DNA from: Chloroflexota bacterium
Lineage (GTDB): Bacteria; Chloroflexota; Dehalococcoidia; UBA3495
Direction of reading: 5' to 3'
Assembly: GCA_022571575.1 (NCBI GenBank)
Contig: JACZXN010000082.1
Location: 1-7,206, forward strand
Length of the DNA stretch: 7,206 nt
How positions within the stretch are numbered: the first letter of the stretch is position 1; each line of letters starts with the position of its first letter. The translations under genes and the position numbers were made by a program. Shown here piece by piece: positions 1 to 6,239 of the stretch. Below the pieces are notes generated by a model. That model did not search any database and was not told where the DNA came from. It saw nothing but the letters and a program-made list of their open reading frames with translations.

Positions 1-668
1 CTGCCCTTGTCCGAGTCGAAACTATAGTCGGTTCCGCTGGTGCCCTGCTCGTTGGAGGAATAGACGATGTCCTTGCGCGGATGGAAACAGATATGGCGGG
101 GGCCCTCCGGCTCCCGGGGGTTGGTCCGGGTCGGAGACAGGGGCGTGAGACTTCCCGTTTCGGCGTTGAACCGGAACTGGAAGATCGCATTGGCGCCCGT
201 CATGGCGCCCTCCGCGATGTGGGGGACGTAGGCGAACCGGTTGGCGGGGTCGGTCTGGATGTAGTGGGCCCCGATCTCGGTCTCCCGCCAGACCACGGGC
301 GGGTCGGCCAGCGCGCCGTCTTCGCCGATGCTGTGGACCGCGGCGGTCTTCTGATAGTAGTAGGCCGACAACAGGAACCTGCCGGTCTTGTCGGTGGAGA
401 TGTGCACCGGGTCGCCCTTGAGGGGGATCGACCCGATATGTGAAAGGCCGCCGTTCTTGCGGTCAATCTTGAAACTGGACAGCCCGTAGTCGTCGGCCTT
501 GCGGCGCCCCGCGAAAAGATACTTTCGGTCCGGGTCCACCGCGATGGGAGCGGGACGGCCCTTGAGTTCCGCGTCGCCCTGATGTTTCAACTTGCCGGTC
601 TTCGGGGTCATGGTGAAGATGGCAATTCGGTCTTCTTCTTGGATGGAAACGTACATGTAGTTAGCCAA
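1..668 (-). CDS. Lactonase-family beta-propeller protein (6-phosphogluconolactonase type), partial
   Basis: The frame is open from 668 to the left edge, giving 222 residues and no stop, so the C-terminal part lies outside the window. It reads as a beta-propeller with repeated strand patterns such as IAVDPDRKYLFAGRR, HISTDKTGRFLLSAYY, IQTDPANRFAYVPH and GPRHICFHPRKDIVYSSNE. This blade pattern is typical of the cytoplasmic lactonase/YbhE-like family (COG2706), whose characterised members hydrolyse 6-phosphogluconolactone in the pentose phosphate pathway. The true substrate cannot be read from the sequence, and many relatives are uncharacterised. Full-length relatives are usually about 340-370 residues, so roughly 60% is visible. 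I chose the TTG at 668 (protein begins MANYMYVSIQ) because GGAGG lies 7 bases upstream. The in-frame ATG at 656 has no such site. The gene is divergent from the helicase. Family confidence is good; the exact enzyme activity is uncertain. Confidence 0.85.
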   Translation of the reverse strand, partial: MANYMYVSIQEEDRIAIFTMTPKTGKLKHQGDAELKGRPAPIAVDPDRKYLFAGRRKADDYGLSSFKIDRKNGGLSHIGSIPLKGDPVHISTDKTGRFLLSAYYYQKTAAVHSIGEDGALADPPVVWRETEIGAHYIQTDPANRFAYVPHIAEGAMTGANAIFQFRFNAETGSLTPLSPTRTNPREPEGPRHICFHPRKDIVYSSNEQGTSGTDYSFDSDKG

Positions 669-675
669 TGCCTTG

Positions 676-680
676 CCTCC
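676..680 (-). promoter_or_regulatory. Ribosome binding site deciding a TTG start
   Basis: On the minus strand GGAGG is followed by 7 bases and then TTG at 668. This near-ideal Shine-Dalgarno placement supports the TTG start of the lactonase gene over the ATG four codons later. Confidence 0.75.
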
Positions 681-704
681 GCCGGAGTTATGTCACCGGG
701 AATG

Positions 705-713
705 ATATTACCA
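705..713 (-). promoter_or_regulatory. Possible extended -10 promoter of the lactonase gene
   Basis: Read on the minus strand this is TGGTAATAT, an extended -10 (TGn) joined to a 4/6 match to TATAAT. Transcription would start near 698, giving a leader of about 30 bases that contains the RBS. No good -35 box is seen at 16-18 bases, so the call is tentative. Confidence 0.35.
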
Positions 714-785
714 CTCAAACAGCACAAGGGGATGTGCCGCGCCGGGCCAATTTCCAAAATGGAAGCGTCCGGAGGCCCACGGGGC

Positions 786-815
786 CTGCCAGGATGCCGG
801 GCTAACTGCTATACT
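786..815 (+). promoter_or_regulatory. Candidate sigma70-type promoter of the DEAD-box helicase gene
   Basis: TATACT at 810-815 matches five of six bases of the -10 consensus and is preceded directly by TGC, an extended -10. CTGCCA at 786-791 matches four of six -35 bases with an 18-base spacer. Transcription would start near 822, leaving a leader of about 107 bases before the ATG at 929. A small hairpin (AGGCCC at 773-778, GGGCCT at 782-787) touches the -35 box. Another (GCGGC at 834-838, GCCGC at 842-846) lies early in the leader. Confidence 0.5.
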
Positions 816-928
816 GGGTTCATCAAATACCATGCGGCATCGCCGCGAGACTAGATTAACCGTGACCATGGGACTGAGAGTGTGACTTGGCTCGGCTCGG
901 TAAAGCAGTCAAGGAGTAAACCCTCTCG

Positions 929-2701
929 ATGAGTTCCCAGAGTTCCCAGACTTTCCAGCAGTTCTCCCTTCACCCTCAGGTCTTGGCGGGGGTCGAATCC
1001 GTGGGCTTCACCAAGCCCACCCCCATCCAGCAACAGGCCATCCCCGTCGCCATGCAGGGCCGGGACCTCTTGGGATTGGCCCAGACCGGCACCGGCAAGA
1101 CCGCCGCCTTCGCGCTCCCCATCCTCCATCGCCTGGCCAGCGCGCCCTCCACCAAACGGGGCATCCGATGCCTGGTCATCGCGCCGACCCGCGAACTGGC
1201 CGAGCAGATCCATCAGCACTTCGTCGACCTGGGGAAACACCTACAGATAAAGAGCGTCGCGATCTACGGCGGCGTTTCCAAGGGCCCGCAACTGGCCGCA
1301 CTGCGGCGTGGGGCCCAGGTGGTTATCGCCTGTCCCGGCCGATTGTTGGACCACGTCGACCAGAAAGACATCGACCTCTCGGGCGTCGAGGTGTTGGTCT
1401 TGGACGAAGCCGACACCATGTGCGACATGGGGTTTTTGCCCGACGTGCGCCGCATCTTGGACCACATCCCGGCCAAACGGCAAACCCTTTTCTTCTCGGC
1501 CACCATGCCCAATGAGATTCGGACCCTGGCGGTGAAGATCCTGAAGGACCCGGAGTTGATCCAGATCGGGGCCATCGCCCCGGCCAAGACCGTGTCCCAC
1601 GCCCTTTACCCGGTGCCGGACAAGCTCAAAAAGAACCTGCTGCTGGCCCTATTGGAGCAGACCCCAACGGGCCGGGCCCTGGTCTTCACCCGCACCAAAC
1701 ACCGGGCGCGGACTCTTGCTCTAGACCTGGCCAAGAGCTCGTTCCGGGTGGCCGCCCTCCAGGGAAACATGTCTCAAAATGCCCGCCAACGGGCCATGGA
1801 CGGCTTCCGCGCCGGCAAGTTCGATATCATGGTGGCCACTGACATCGCCGCCCACGGCATCGACGTCCCCGAGATCTCCCACGTGATCAATTTCGATTTC
1901 CCCAACACCGCCGATACCTACACCCACCGGATCGGCCGCACCGGCAGGGCCGACCAGACCGGCGAGGCGTTCAGCCTTGCCGGCGCCGAGGACGGCGCAA
2001 TGATTCGCGAGGTCGAGAAAGAGATGGGCGTGCGGATCGAGCGGCGGCGTCTGCCTGGCTTCGACTACGGAGATTTCATACCAGAGGAGCAGTTCCGCGA
2101 AAAACAGACCGAAGAACGGCGAGGACTACGCCGCGCCACCGGGCCGGGCAATGGCGGCCGGAGCCGGCCCGCCAATGGGACTCGCGATGGCCAGGATAGG
2201 CCGCGGGGAAACGGCGCTTCCGATAATGGGAGACGCTCCGGGCAAACGGCGGGCAGGGCCTCCGGGGCCACCCCGTCCAACGGAAGACGTTCCGAGCAGC
2301 CAGCGGGCAGGGCCTCCGGAGCCAACTCGCCCAACGGAAGACGCTCCGAGCAGCCGGCGGGCAGGGCCTCCGGAACCAACTCGCCCAACGGAAGACCCTC
2401 CGGGCAGCCGGCGGGCAGGGCCTCCGGGGCCAACTCGCCCAACGGGAGACGCTCCGGGCAGTCGGCGGGCGGGGCCTCCGGGGCCAACTCGCCCAACGGG
2501 AGACGCTCCGGGCAGTCGGCGGGCGGGGCCTCCGGGGCCATATTTATCGGGAAACGCTCCGAGCGATTCACCAGTGGAACATCGGGGGCCGATTCGTCCG
2601 ACCGGCGGACCCGGTCCCAAAAGCAGCGCGGCACATTCTCGCTTCTGGGTTCGATACGGACCGGTAAGCCACGGGGAAAGCCCCCAGCCCGGCGGCGCTA
2701 A
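929..2701 (+). CDS. DEAD-box ATP-dependent RNA helicase with repetitive basic C-terminal tail
   Basis: This 590-residue protein unwinds or remodels RNA using ATP; in bacteria such enzymes act in ribosome assembly, mRNA decay and cold adaptation. All core motifs are visible: Q motif (F27, Q34), motif I AQTGTGKT (51-58), Ia PTRELA (86-91), Ib CPGR (135-138, Cys where Thr is usual), II DEAD (159-162), III SAT (190-192), IV VFTRTK (252-257), V ATDIAAHGID (303-312) and VI HRIGRTGR (333-340). The two RecA-like domains cover roughly residues 27-200 and 225-370. Motif V has His309 where the family normally has Arg. From about residue 390 the tail is disordered-looking and rich in Arg, Gly, Ser and Asn, with an 18-residue tandem repeat at 437-560 and a basic end (KPPARRR). 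AAGGAG at 911-916 lies 12 bases before the ATG, slightly far. The gene is RhlE/CsdA-like in layout, but I cannot assign a named subfamily. Confidence 0.96.
   Translation: MSSQSSQTFQQFSLHPQVLAGVESVGFTKPTPIQQQAIPVAMQGRDLLGLAQTGTGKTAAFALPILHRLASAPSTKRGIRCLVIAPTRELAEQIHQHFVDLGKHLQIKSVAIYGGVSKGPQLAALRRGAQVVIACPGRLLDHVDQKDIDLSGVEVLVLDEADTMCDMGFLPDVRRILDHIPAKRQTLFFSATMPNEIRTLAVKILKDPELIQIGAIAPAKTVSHALYPVPDKLKKNLLLALLEQTPTGRALVFTRTKHRARTLALDLAKSSFRVAALQGNMSQNARQRAMDGFRAGKFDIMVATDIAAHGIDVPEISHVINFDFPNTADTYTHRIGRTGRADQTGEAFSLAGAEDGAMIREVEKEMGVRIERRRLPGFDYGDFIPEEQFREKQTEERRGLRRATGPGNGGRSRPANGTRDGQDRPRGNGASDNGRRSGQTAGRASGATPSNGRRSEQPAGRASGANSPNGRRSEQPAGRASGTNSPNGRPSGQPAGRASGANSPNGRRSGQSAGGASGANSPNGRRSGQSAGGASGAIFIGKRSERFTSGTSGADSSDRRTRSQKQRGTFSLLGSIRTGKPRGKPPARRR
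2237..2608 (+). repeat. 54-bp tandem repeat inside the helicase gene (about seven units)
   Basis: Units start at 2237, 2291, 2345, 2399, 2453, 2507 and 2558. The first five are exactly 54 bp and encode variants of an 18-residue unit of the form S-G/E-Q-x-A-G-R/G-A-S-G-A-x-S-P-N-G-R-R. Units 5 and 6 are nearly identical at their start. Unit 6 is 51 bp (one codon shorter) with a changed end, and unit 7 is also 51 bp and degenerate. Because 54 is a multiple of three and the DNA is GC-rich, other frames on both strands also stay open here; these are not genes. The pattern suggests expansion by slippage or unequal recombination, with decay at the 3' edge. Confidence 0.95.
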
Positions 2702-2965
2702 GCAACCCGTCTCAAACCCGGCGGCGCGACCTTCTTCGGCCTCGGGTGGCAAGCTGCACCTTCACGCAGACCCATACTTGAAACAGGTACAGCGGCAACC
2801 CTTCGATGATCCCGCCGGTGGCCGTGGCTGCGCAGAGTTTGGAGAGCTACATGGCCCCCGGTTGCTCAGAGCCCGTAGTCAGGATCTGAGTGTGATTATA
2901 ACCAGCCGCCGGCCCGGGTTAACCGGGTAAAACAAAACCCTTGGTTGCCAGCCAGCTTTCCAAGA
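2702..2965. other. Intergenic stretch without a recognisable gene
   Basis: No start with an RBS and no recognisable protein were found on either strand between the helicase stop and the terminator hairpin. A weak imperfect structure (CTCAGA at 2865-2870, TCTGAG at 2885-2890) and a short CCCGG/CCGGG hairpin near 2912-2926 are present, but neither is followed by a T-run on the plus strand. Open frames that cross the area continue from the GC-rich repeat or are antisense shadows. It may be a long 3' untranslated region of the helicase mRNA, because the nearest convincing terminator is at 2966. Confidence 0.6.
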
Positions 2966-3003
2966 TGAAAGAAGCGCCCCGATGAATCGGGGCGCTTCTT
3001 TCA
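2966..3003. terminator. Bidirectional intrinsic terminator between convergent genes
   Basis: The arms 2966-2982 and 2987-3003 form a perfect 17-bp stem around a TGAA loop. The inner stem is GC-rich (GCGCCCCGA / TCGGGGCGC), and the base is an A-rich left arm pairing with a CTTCTTTC right arm. Read from either strand, the hairpin ends in a pyrimidine/T-rich stretch, so it can stop both the helicase transcript (plus) and the membrane-protein transcript (minus). It lies 25 bp past the stop of the minus-strand gene. Confidence 0.88.
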
Positions 3004-3028
3004 CGCTGGCACGTCGCGGCGGCCGCGG

Positions 3029-3499
3029 CTATACGCCGCCAAATACGTCGTAAAACACCCCGACCAGCACTCCGAACATCAGGTGCAACATCAAGAAGCC
3101 CACCACCGTCCCCATGGGATATCCCATGGCGAAGGCGCCGGGGGCCTGGATAGTCCCGGCCTTGATCCCACGGTGCATCATGGGCATCATGCCCATACCC
3201 ATGCCTGCAATGACCCAGTGGACCGCCCCGAAAGCCAGACCCCAAAGGGCCAGATTGGAGTCCAGGTCGAACGCCTGGTAGAGCCCCACGTGGGCCAGTG
3301 CGAAAGCAACGCTCATCATGGCGTGCATCATCGCCCCGGACATGTAGACCATCATCCGTTCCCCGAACATCATGCTGCCGAGCAGGTAAAACAGGTTCAT
3401 CTTCATCTGCCCAGGCATCATGAAGATACCCATGTAGAGTAGGGCGGTCATTGCCATTCCGCCGACCAGCCCGGCCCAGATCGTTGCAGGAAAGTCCAT
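3029..3499 (-). CDS. Met-rich four-helix integral membrane protein, function unknown
   Basis: The protein has 156 residues with four likely membrane segments at about 5-28, 52-74, 83-103 and 124-149, so it should sit in the cytoplasmic membrane. It is unusually rich in methionine: 27 of 156 residues, many in pairs (MM at 27-28, 43-44, 49-50, 57-58, 61-62, 104-105, 107-108). Histidines lie at 59, 70, 94, 109 and 139, several beside Met pairs. The segment pattern, with an LGSMMFG stretch after helix 1 and HLMFGVLVG in helix 4, resembles the uncharacterised DUF6789-type membrane proteins as I remember them; I could not check this. The start is well supported, with GGAGG (3505-3509 on the complementary strand) 5 bases before the ATG. 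It is convergent with the helicase and divergent from the cupin gene. A role in metal (for example copper) handling is only a guess from composition. Confidence 0.85.
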   Translation of the reverse strand: MDFPATIWAGLVGGMAMTALLYMGIFMMPGQMKMNLFYLLGSMMFGERMMVYMSGAMMHAMMSVAFALAHVGLYQAFDLDSNLALWGLAFGAVHWVIAGMGMGMMPMMHRGIKAGTIQAPGAFAMGYPMGTVVGFLMLHLMFGVLVGVFYDVFGGV

Positions 3500-3587
3500 G
3501 CCCCCCTCCGGTTCGTGACGTCTTCCGTCTTATCACTTGGTTAGACGCCAGCCCCTTCCAGAGGTCGCACGCGTCCAAACACCCAGC

Positions 3588-3617
3588 TTGAGAACGGAGG
3601 GACAGCATCCAGATAAG
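3588..3617 (+). promoter_or_regulatory. Weak candidate promoter upstream of the cupin gene
   Basis: TTGAGA at 3588-3593 (5/6 match to the -35 box) and GATAAG at 3612-3617 (4/6 match to the -10 box) are separated by 18 bases. This would give a leader of about 110 bases before the ATG at 3733. A later, poorer alternative is TAGTAT at 3688-3693 without a good -35. I found no clear promoter for the divergent membrane-protein gene in 3500-3732. Confidence 0.3.
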
Positions 3618-3717
3618 CGCCGGCAAAGATACCGGAAGAACAAAAATGAACGAAAACCCTGGCCTATCCAAGGTCCACGCCAATGGTTAGTATCGGACGG
3701 TGGGTCTTAACATGGGC

Positions 3718-3724
3718 GAGGAGG
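3718..3724 (+). promoter_or_regulatory. Ribosome binding site deciding the cupin start
   Basis: GAGGAGG is followed by 8 bases and then the ATG at 3733. The upstream in-frame candidates, GTG at 3700 and ATG at 3712, lack a comparable site, and using them would put this motif inside the coding sequence. Confidence 0.75.
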
Positions 3725-3732
3725 CACGAAAG

Positions 3733-4080
3733 ATGCAGTTGCGGGTCTACACCGGAGCGGACGGGCAGTCTCACTTCGATGAGTTGGCACTGCCGGACCA
3801 AGAAATCTTCCAGTACGCCCTGAAATCTGGAGAAACCCTGGATTTCAGGCGTGAGAACATGAAGGGTTGGCACAATCCGCCGCGGCGTCAGTACGTGATC
3901 CATCTGGAGGGCGCCGCCGAGATCGAGATCAGCGACGGCACGAAAAAGATCATGCGGCCAGGCGACATGGTCTTGATGGAGGATATGACCGGGCCCGGAC
4001 ACACCACGACACCCATTGAGCGTCCCTGGATGATCGCCACGGTCGCGCTTGCCGACCAGACGCCCGGAGGGGCCCGTTAG
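3733..4080 (+). CDS. Small single-domain cupin protein
   Basis: With the start at 3733 the protein has 115 residues and begins MQLRVYTGADG. It shows the cupin double-stranded beta-helix pattern. A first motif around W46-H47 leads into strand YVIHLEGAAEIEI (54-66) and the typical turn RPGDMVLMEDMTGPGHTTT (75-93). H47 and H90 are candidate metal ligands; the classical HxH pair of motif 1 is reduced to one His, with Gln53 nearby, so metal binding is uncertain. Small cupins of this size serve as dioxygenases, isomerases or ligand sensors, and I cannot choose among these. No DNA-binding domain or signal peptide is present, so it is probably cytoplasmic. The stop lies 2 bp from the stop of the convergent LLM oxidoreductase gene, leaving no room for a separate terminator. 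A functional link with that enzyme is possible but not shown. Confidence 0.88.
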   Translation: MQLRVYTGADGQSHFDELALPDQEIFQYALKSGETLDFRRENMKGWHNPPRRQYVIHLEGAAEIEISDGTKKIMRPGDMVLMEDMTGPGHTTTPIERPWMIATVALADQTPGGAR

Positions 4081-4082
4081 GG

Positions 4083-5015
4083 TTATTTATTCTTGGGGAA
4101 AAGGGGCAGCAGTTCTTCACCCAGGATTTCTAGCTGCTCCATGGTCTCATCAGCGGAGCACATGGGCCGCATCACAAACTTGGAAGCCCCAGCATCTATG
4201 TAGCTCTGGACGTATTCCGCCACCTTCTCCACGGGGCCCACGGCGGTGAACTCGGTGAAGTGGGCATCGGGGCGTTGGCGGGTCACGAACCGGCTGGCCT
4301 TCTCCGTAGCCTCCGCCACGTTGCCGGAGACGTAGTAACCCATCAAGATCCCGACGTGATCGTCTTCGATCTCCCGGTGATATTCGTTGGCCGTCTCAAA
4401 AAGAATGCCACAGCCCTCTTTCACTTCCTCGGGCGTGGCGCTGGAAACCAGCCACCCATCGCCCACCCGCCCAACGCGCCGGGCGGCGGCGGCGGACCTC
4501 CCTCCGATCCAGACCGGAGTCGAGGGCTGAAAGTAGGGTTTGGGGGTAACCGTGACGTTGTGGCAGTTGAAGAACTCGCCCTCGTGGGTGACATTGTCTT
4601 CTTCCCACAGGCGGCGCATCAATTGGATCGCCTCATCGGTCCGGGGTCCGCGCCGGTCCTTGGTCACGCCACAGGCCTCGTACTCCTCCGGCTCCTCCTG
4701 GCCCAGTCCGACCGCTGGGAAGAACCTCCCCTGGGACAGGTAATCCAGGGTGGCGATCTGCTTGGCCAGCACCACCGGATTGCGCAGGGGCAGGGCCAGC
4801 ACGCTGGTGCCGACCTTAAGGCGGTCCGAGTAGGCCAGAACCATGGCGCAGGCCATCATCGGTTCCAGGCTGAACTTTTCGCCCACGATGCGGTCGCTGA
4901 GCCAGAGGGAGTCGTAGCCGTGTTTATCACCGACCTCCACCAACTTCCGGAGATAGTTGTGGTCTTCACCCCCCTCTCCGTAGGCTCCTGGCATGTAACC
5001 GATGGCGATACTCAT
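4083..5015 (-). CDS. LLM-class flavin-dependent oxidoreductase
   Basis: The protein has 310 residues when started at the ATG at 5015 (MSIAIGYMPG). It belongs to the bacterial luciferase-like TIM-barrel family, whose members use FMN or coenzyme F420 to oxidise or reduce small organic substrates. Typical signatures are HGYDSLWLSDRI (32-43), the LPLRNPVVLAKQ..LD segment (75-91), the SQGRFFPAVGLG turn (94-105), and TPVWIGG..AAARR (165-180) followed by GDGWL. Length is normal for the family. The frame could extend to a TTG at 5063, but that codon overlaps the TATAAT box of the promoter candidate, so the downstream ATG is favoured even though its RBS is weak (GAGAG a few bases upstream). The cofactor, FMN or F420, cannot be decided from the sequence. 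It lies downstream of the epimerase gene on the same strand but appears to have its own promoter. Confidence 0.93.
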   Translation of the reverse strand: MSIAIGYMPGAYGEGGEDHNYLRKLVEVGDKHGYDSLWLSDRIVGEKFSLEPMMACAMVLAYSDRLKVGTSVLALPLRNPVVLAKQIATLDYLSQGRFFPAVGLGQEEPEEYEACGVTKDRRGPRTDEAIQLMRRLWEEDNVTHEGEFFNCHNVTVTPKPYFQPSTPVWIGGRSAAAARRVGRVGDGWLVSSATPEEVKEGCGILFETANEYHREIEDDHVGILMGYYVSGNVAEATEKASRFVTRQRPDAHFTEFTAVGPVEKVAEYVQSYIDAGASKFVMRPMCSADETMEQLEILGEELLPLFPKNK

Positions 5016-5062
5016 CTCATCTCTCTCGGGTCGTTTGTTACTGGCGGCTGAAGCTGGAAGCA

Positions 5063-5088
5063 ATTATAACCCAACTGGGCGGTGTCAA
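5063..5088 (-). promoter_or_regulatory. Candidate promoter of the LLM oxidoreductase gene with a short spacer
   Basis: On the minus strand a perfect TTGACA (5088-5083) and a perfect TATAAT (5068-5063) are separated by only 14 bases, where 17 is usual. Transcription would start near 5056, giving a leader of about 41 bases to the ATG at 5015. Either the -10 works with another upstream contact, or the short spacing makes the promoter dependent on an activator. Confidence 0.55.
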
Positions 5089-5093
5089 AGGCA

Positions 5094-5125
5094 GGGGCAC
5101 GGTCCCGATGGATTCGGGGTGCCCC
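5094..5125 (-). terminator. Strong GC-rich hairpin after the epimerase gene, possible terminator
   Basis: GGGGCAC (5094-5100) pairs with GTGCCCC (5119-5125), and stacked inside it CCCGA (5104-5108) pairs with TCGGG (5114-5118) around a TGGAT loop, with a three-base bulge at 5101-5103. It starts 21 bp past the epimerase stop in the direction of transcription. The following minus-strand sequence (TGCCTTTGAC) has only a short T-run, so intrinsic termination may be partial. It sits just upstream of the LLM promoter. Confidence 0.5.
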
Positions 5126-5146
5126 CGGGCTTTGTGTAGACCCATT

Positions 5147-6088
5147 CTACCCGCTGAGCGGGTCCATGCCGGCCTCGGCGCGGGCGTCGTTGATATGGTC
5201 CAGGATCCGCTGCCGGAGGGGGGCGATCTCGTAGCCGATGTCGGCCAGCATCCGGCTATTGTCCAGGTTGTAAACGTGGGGGACCAACTGGTCTCCGGTG
5301 GTGATCTGGGCGCCGGGGATGATATCGCGCACGATGTCGGCCATATCCTTGATGGTGCACAGGTTGCCCCCGCTGATGTAGACCCGGTGGTTCAACTTCT
5401 CGGCCAGGGCCGCCCGGACGAATATCTCCGCGGCGTCCTCGGCGTGGATCATGGGCGATCGCTCATCCTGATGGAAGGGCATGCTCACCGGCTTTCCGAC
5501 GGCCGGCAGGGACATCAACAGTCCGCCGATCATGCCCGTCATGCCCGTGACCCTTCCGTGGCCGAACACGGTGCAGATGCGCACGCCTCTCAGGTCCAGG
5601 CCGTGGCGGTCGATGTAGCGCTTGGCCGAGAAGTCGTTCACCGACTTGGTCATGCCGTACACGTTGACCGGGTCGTTGAGGTCGTCTTCGTTGATGGGCC
5701 GGTCGCCGAAGGTTTCCTGGACTCCGTAGACGGCGATGGAGCTGGCGTAGACCACCCGCTGGACCCCGGTCCAACGGGCCGCTTCGAAAACGTTGTTGGT
5801 GCCGCCGATGTTGACCTGCATGGCGTAGTGGTGCCGGTCCTCGGTGTCGGGGGGCAACAGCGCGGCCATGTGGATGATCTTGTGCACCTGGTGAGTGTTG
5901 ATGGCCTCCAATAGATGGGGCAGTTGGGTCACGTCGCCCCGGTACATCTTGATGCGGTCCAGGTAGGACTCCAGATTGGCCCGGGGCGGGGCCAGGTCGA
6001 AGCAGACCACCTCTTCACCCCGGTCCAATAGCTTGCGGATGATCCTGTTGCCGATGAATCCCGTGCCGCCGGTGACCATCACGGACAT
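5147..6088 (-). CDS. NAD-dependent epimerase/dehydratase (extended SDR family)
   Basis: This 313-residue protein has a Rossmann fold in its N-terminal half and a substrate domain behind it. Visible signatures are the nucleotide-binding TGGTGFIG (6-13), Asp31 at the end of strand 2, which favours NAD(H) over NADP(H), GDV (51-53), HMAA (73-76), the SS pair (116-117) and the catalytic YGMTK (Tyr144, Lys148). Family members act on nucleotide sugars or related alcohols and ketones (epimerases, dehydratases, reductases). The substrate cannot be read here, and the name is kept general. The start at 6088 (MSVMVTGG) is fixed by GGAGG 8 bases upstream; a frame extension to a GTG at 6133 lacks support and would add residues before the Rossmann strand. 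It is divergent from the secreted protein gene and lies upstream of the LLM gene on the same strand, with a hairpin between them. Confidence 0.93.
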   Translation of the reverse strand: MSVMVTGGTGFIGNRIIRKLLDRGEEVVCFDLAPPRANLESYLDRIKMYRGDVTQLPHLLEAINTHQVHKIIHMAALLPPDTEDRHHYAMQVNIGGTNNVFEAARWTGVQRVVYASSIAVYGVQETFGDRPINEDDLNDPVNVYGMTKSVNDFSAKRYIDRHGLDLRGVRICTVFGHGRVTGMTGMIGGLLMSLPAVGKPVSMPFHQDERSPMIHAEDAAEIFVRAALAEKLNHRVYISGGNLCTIKDMADIVRDIIPGAQITTGDQLVPHVYNLDNSRMLADIGYEIAPLRQRILDHINDARAEAGMDPLSG

Positions 6089-6096
6089 GGAACGTC

Positions 6097-6101
6097 CCTC
6101 C
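6097..6101 (-). promoter_or_regulatory. Ribosome binding site deciding the epimerase start
   Basis: On the minus strand GGAGG (within GGAGGG) is followed by 8 bases and then the ATG at 6088. This favours the shorter protein over an upstream GTG at 6133. Confidence 0.75.
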
Positions 6102-6147
6102 GATACTACGTGTAGTTCGAGCGTGCCCACCACGGTAGGCCCCGTGA

Positions 6148-6176
6148 ATCATATAGGCGCGGGCAGGCGCCTGCAA
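6148..6176 (-). promoter_or_regulatory. Candidate sigma70-type promoter of the epimerase gene
   Basis: On the minus strand TTGCAG (6176-6171) and TATGAT (6153-6148, five of six -10 bases) are separated by 17 bases. Transcription would start near 6141, leaving a leader of about 52 bases. The spacer contains the short palindrome GGCGCC (6166-6171, touching the -35). Confidence 0.5.
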
Positions 6177-6210
6177 ACCTGATCGGTCCTACGTAAAACC
6201 ACCGGCGCAC

Positions 6211-6239
6211 TTGACCTTAGATTCTGTATCGCCAATAAT
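6211..6239 (+). promoter_or_regulatory. Candidate sigma70-type promoter of the secreted metzincin-like gene
   Basis: TTGACC at 6211-6216 (five of six -35 bases) and AATAAT at 6234-6239 (five of six -10 bases) are spaced by exactly 17 bases. Transcription would start near 6246, about 170 bases before the ATG. Confidence 0.6.

Noticed and set aside
832..885. Possible 17-codon Arg-rich upstream ORF in the helicase leader
   Set aside because: No ribosome binding site precedes the ATG, and a frame this short is expected by chance.
2853..2926. tRNA-like look of the stretch with GGTTGCTCAGAG and CCGGGTTAACCGGG
   Set aside because: No GTTCRANNC T-loop, acceptor stem or anticodon arm can be folded in the right order.
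2065..2930. Long open frames on both strands across the helicase repeat (Pro/Gly/Arg-rich proteins of about 190-260 residues)
   Set aside because: A 54-bp repeat keeps every frame open, and the DNA is GC-rich. The products are simple repeats with no RBS or known fold, and the helicase frame explains the region.
3515..3536. GTGA-N14-TCAC inverted pair upstream of the membrane-protein gene, resembling a CRP-type site
   Set aside because: The spacing differs from the CRP consensus, the arms are only four bases, and the internal GACG/CGTC pair has a different centre.
2919..3683. 254-residue minus-strand frame overlapping the membrane-protein gene
   Set aside because: It runs through the terminator hairpin and overlaps the Met-rich gene in another frame. 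It lacks an RBS and any recognisable domain.
4260..5051. 263-residue open frame on the plus strand opposite the LLM oxidoreductase gene
   Set aside because: It is an antisense shadow of a well-recognised gene, with no RBS, domain or independent support.
5108..5914. 268-residue open frame on the plus strand opposite the epimerase gene
   Set aside because: It is antisense to a clear SDR gene. Its Val/Asp/Gly/His-rich composition is typical of a complementary-strand shadow.
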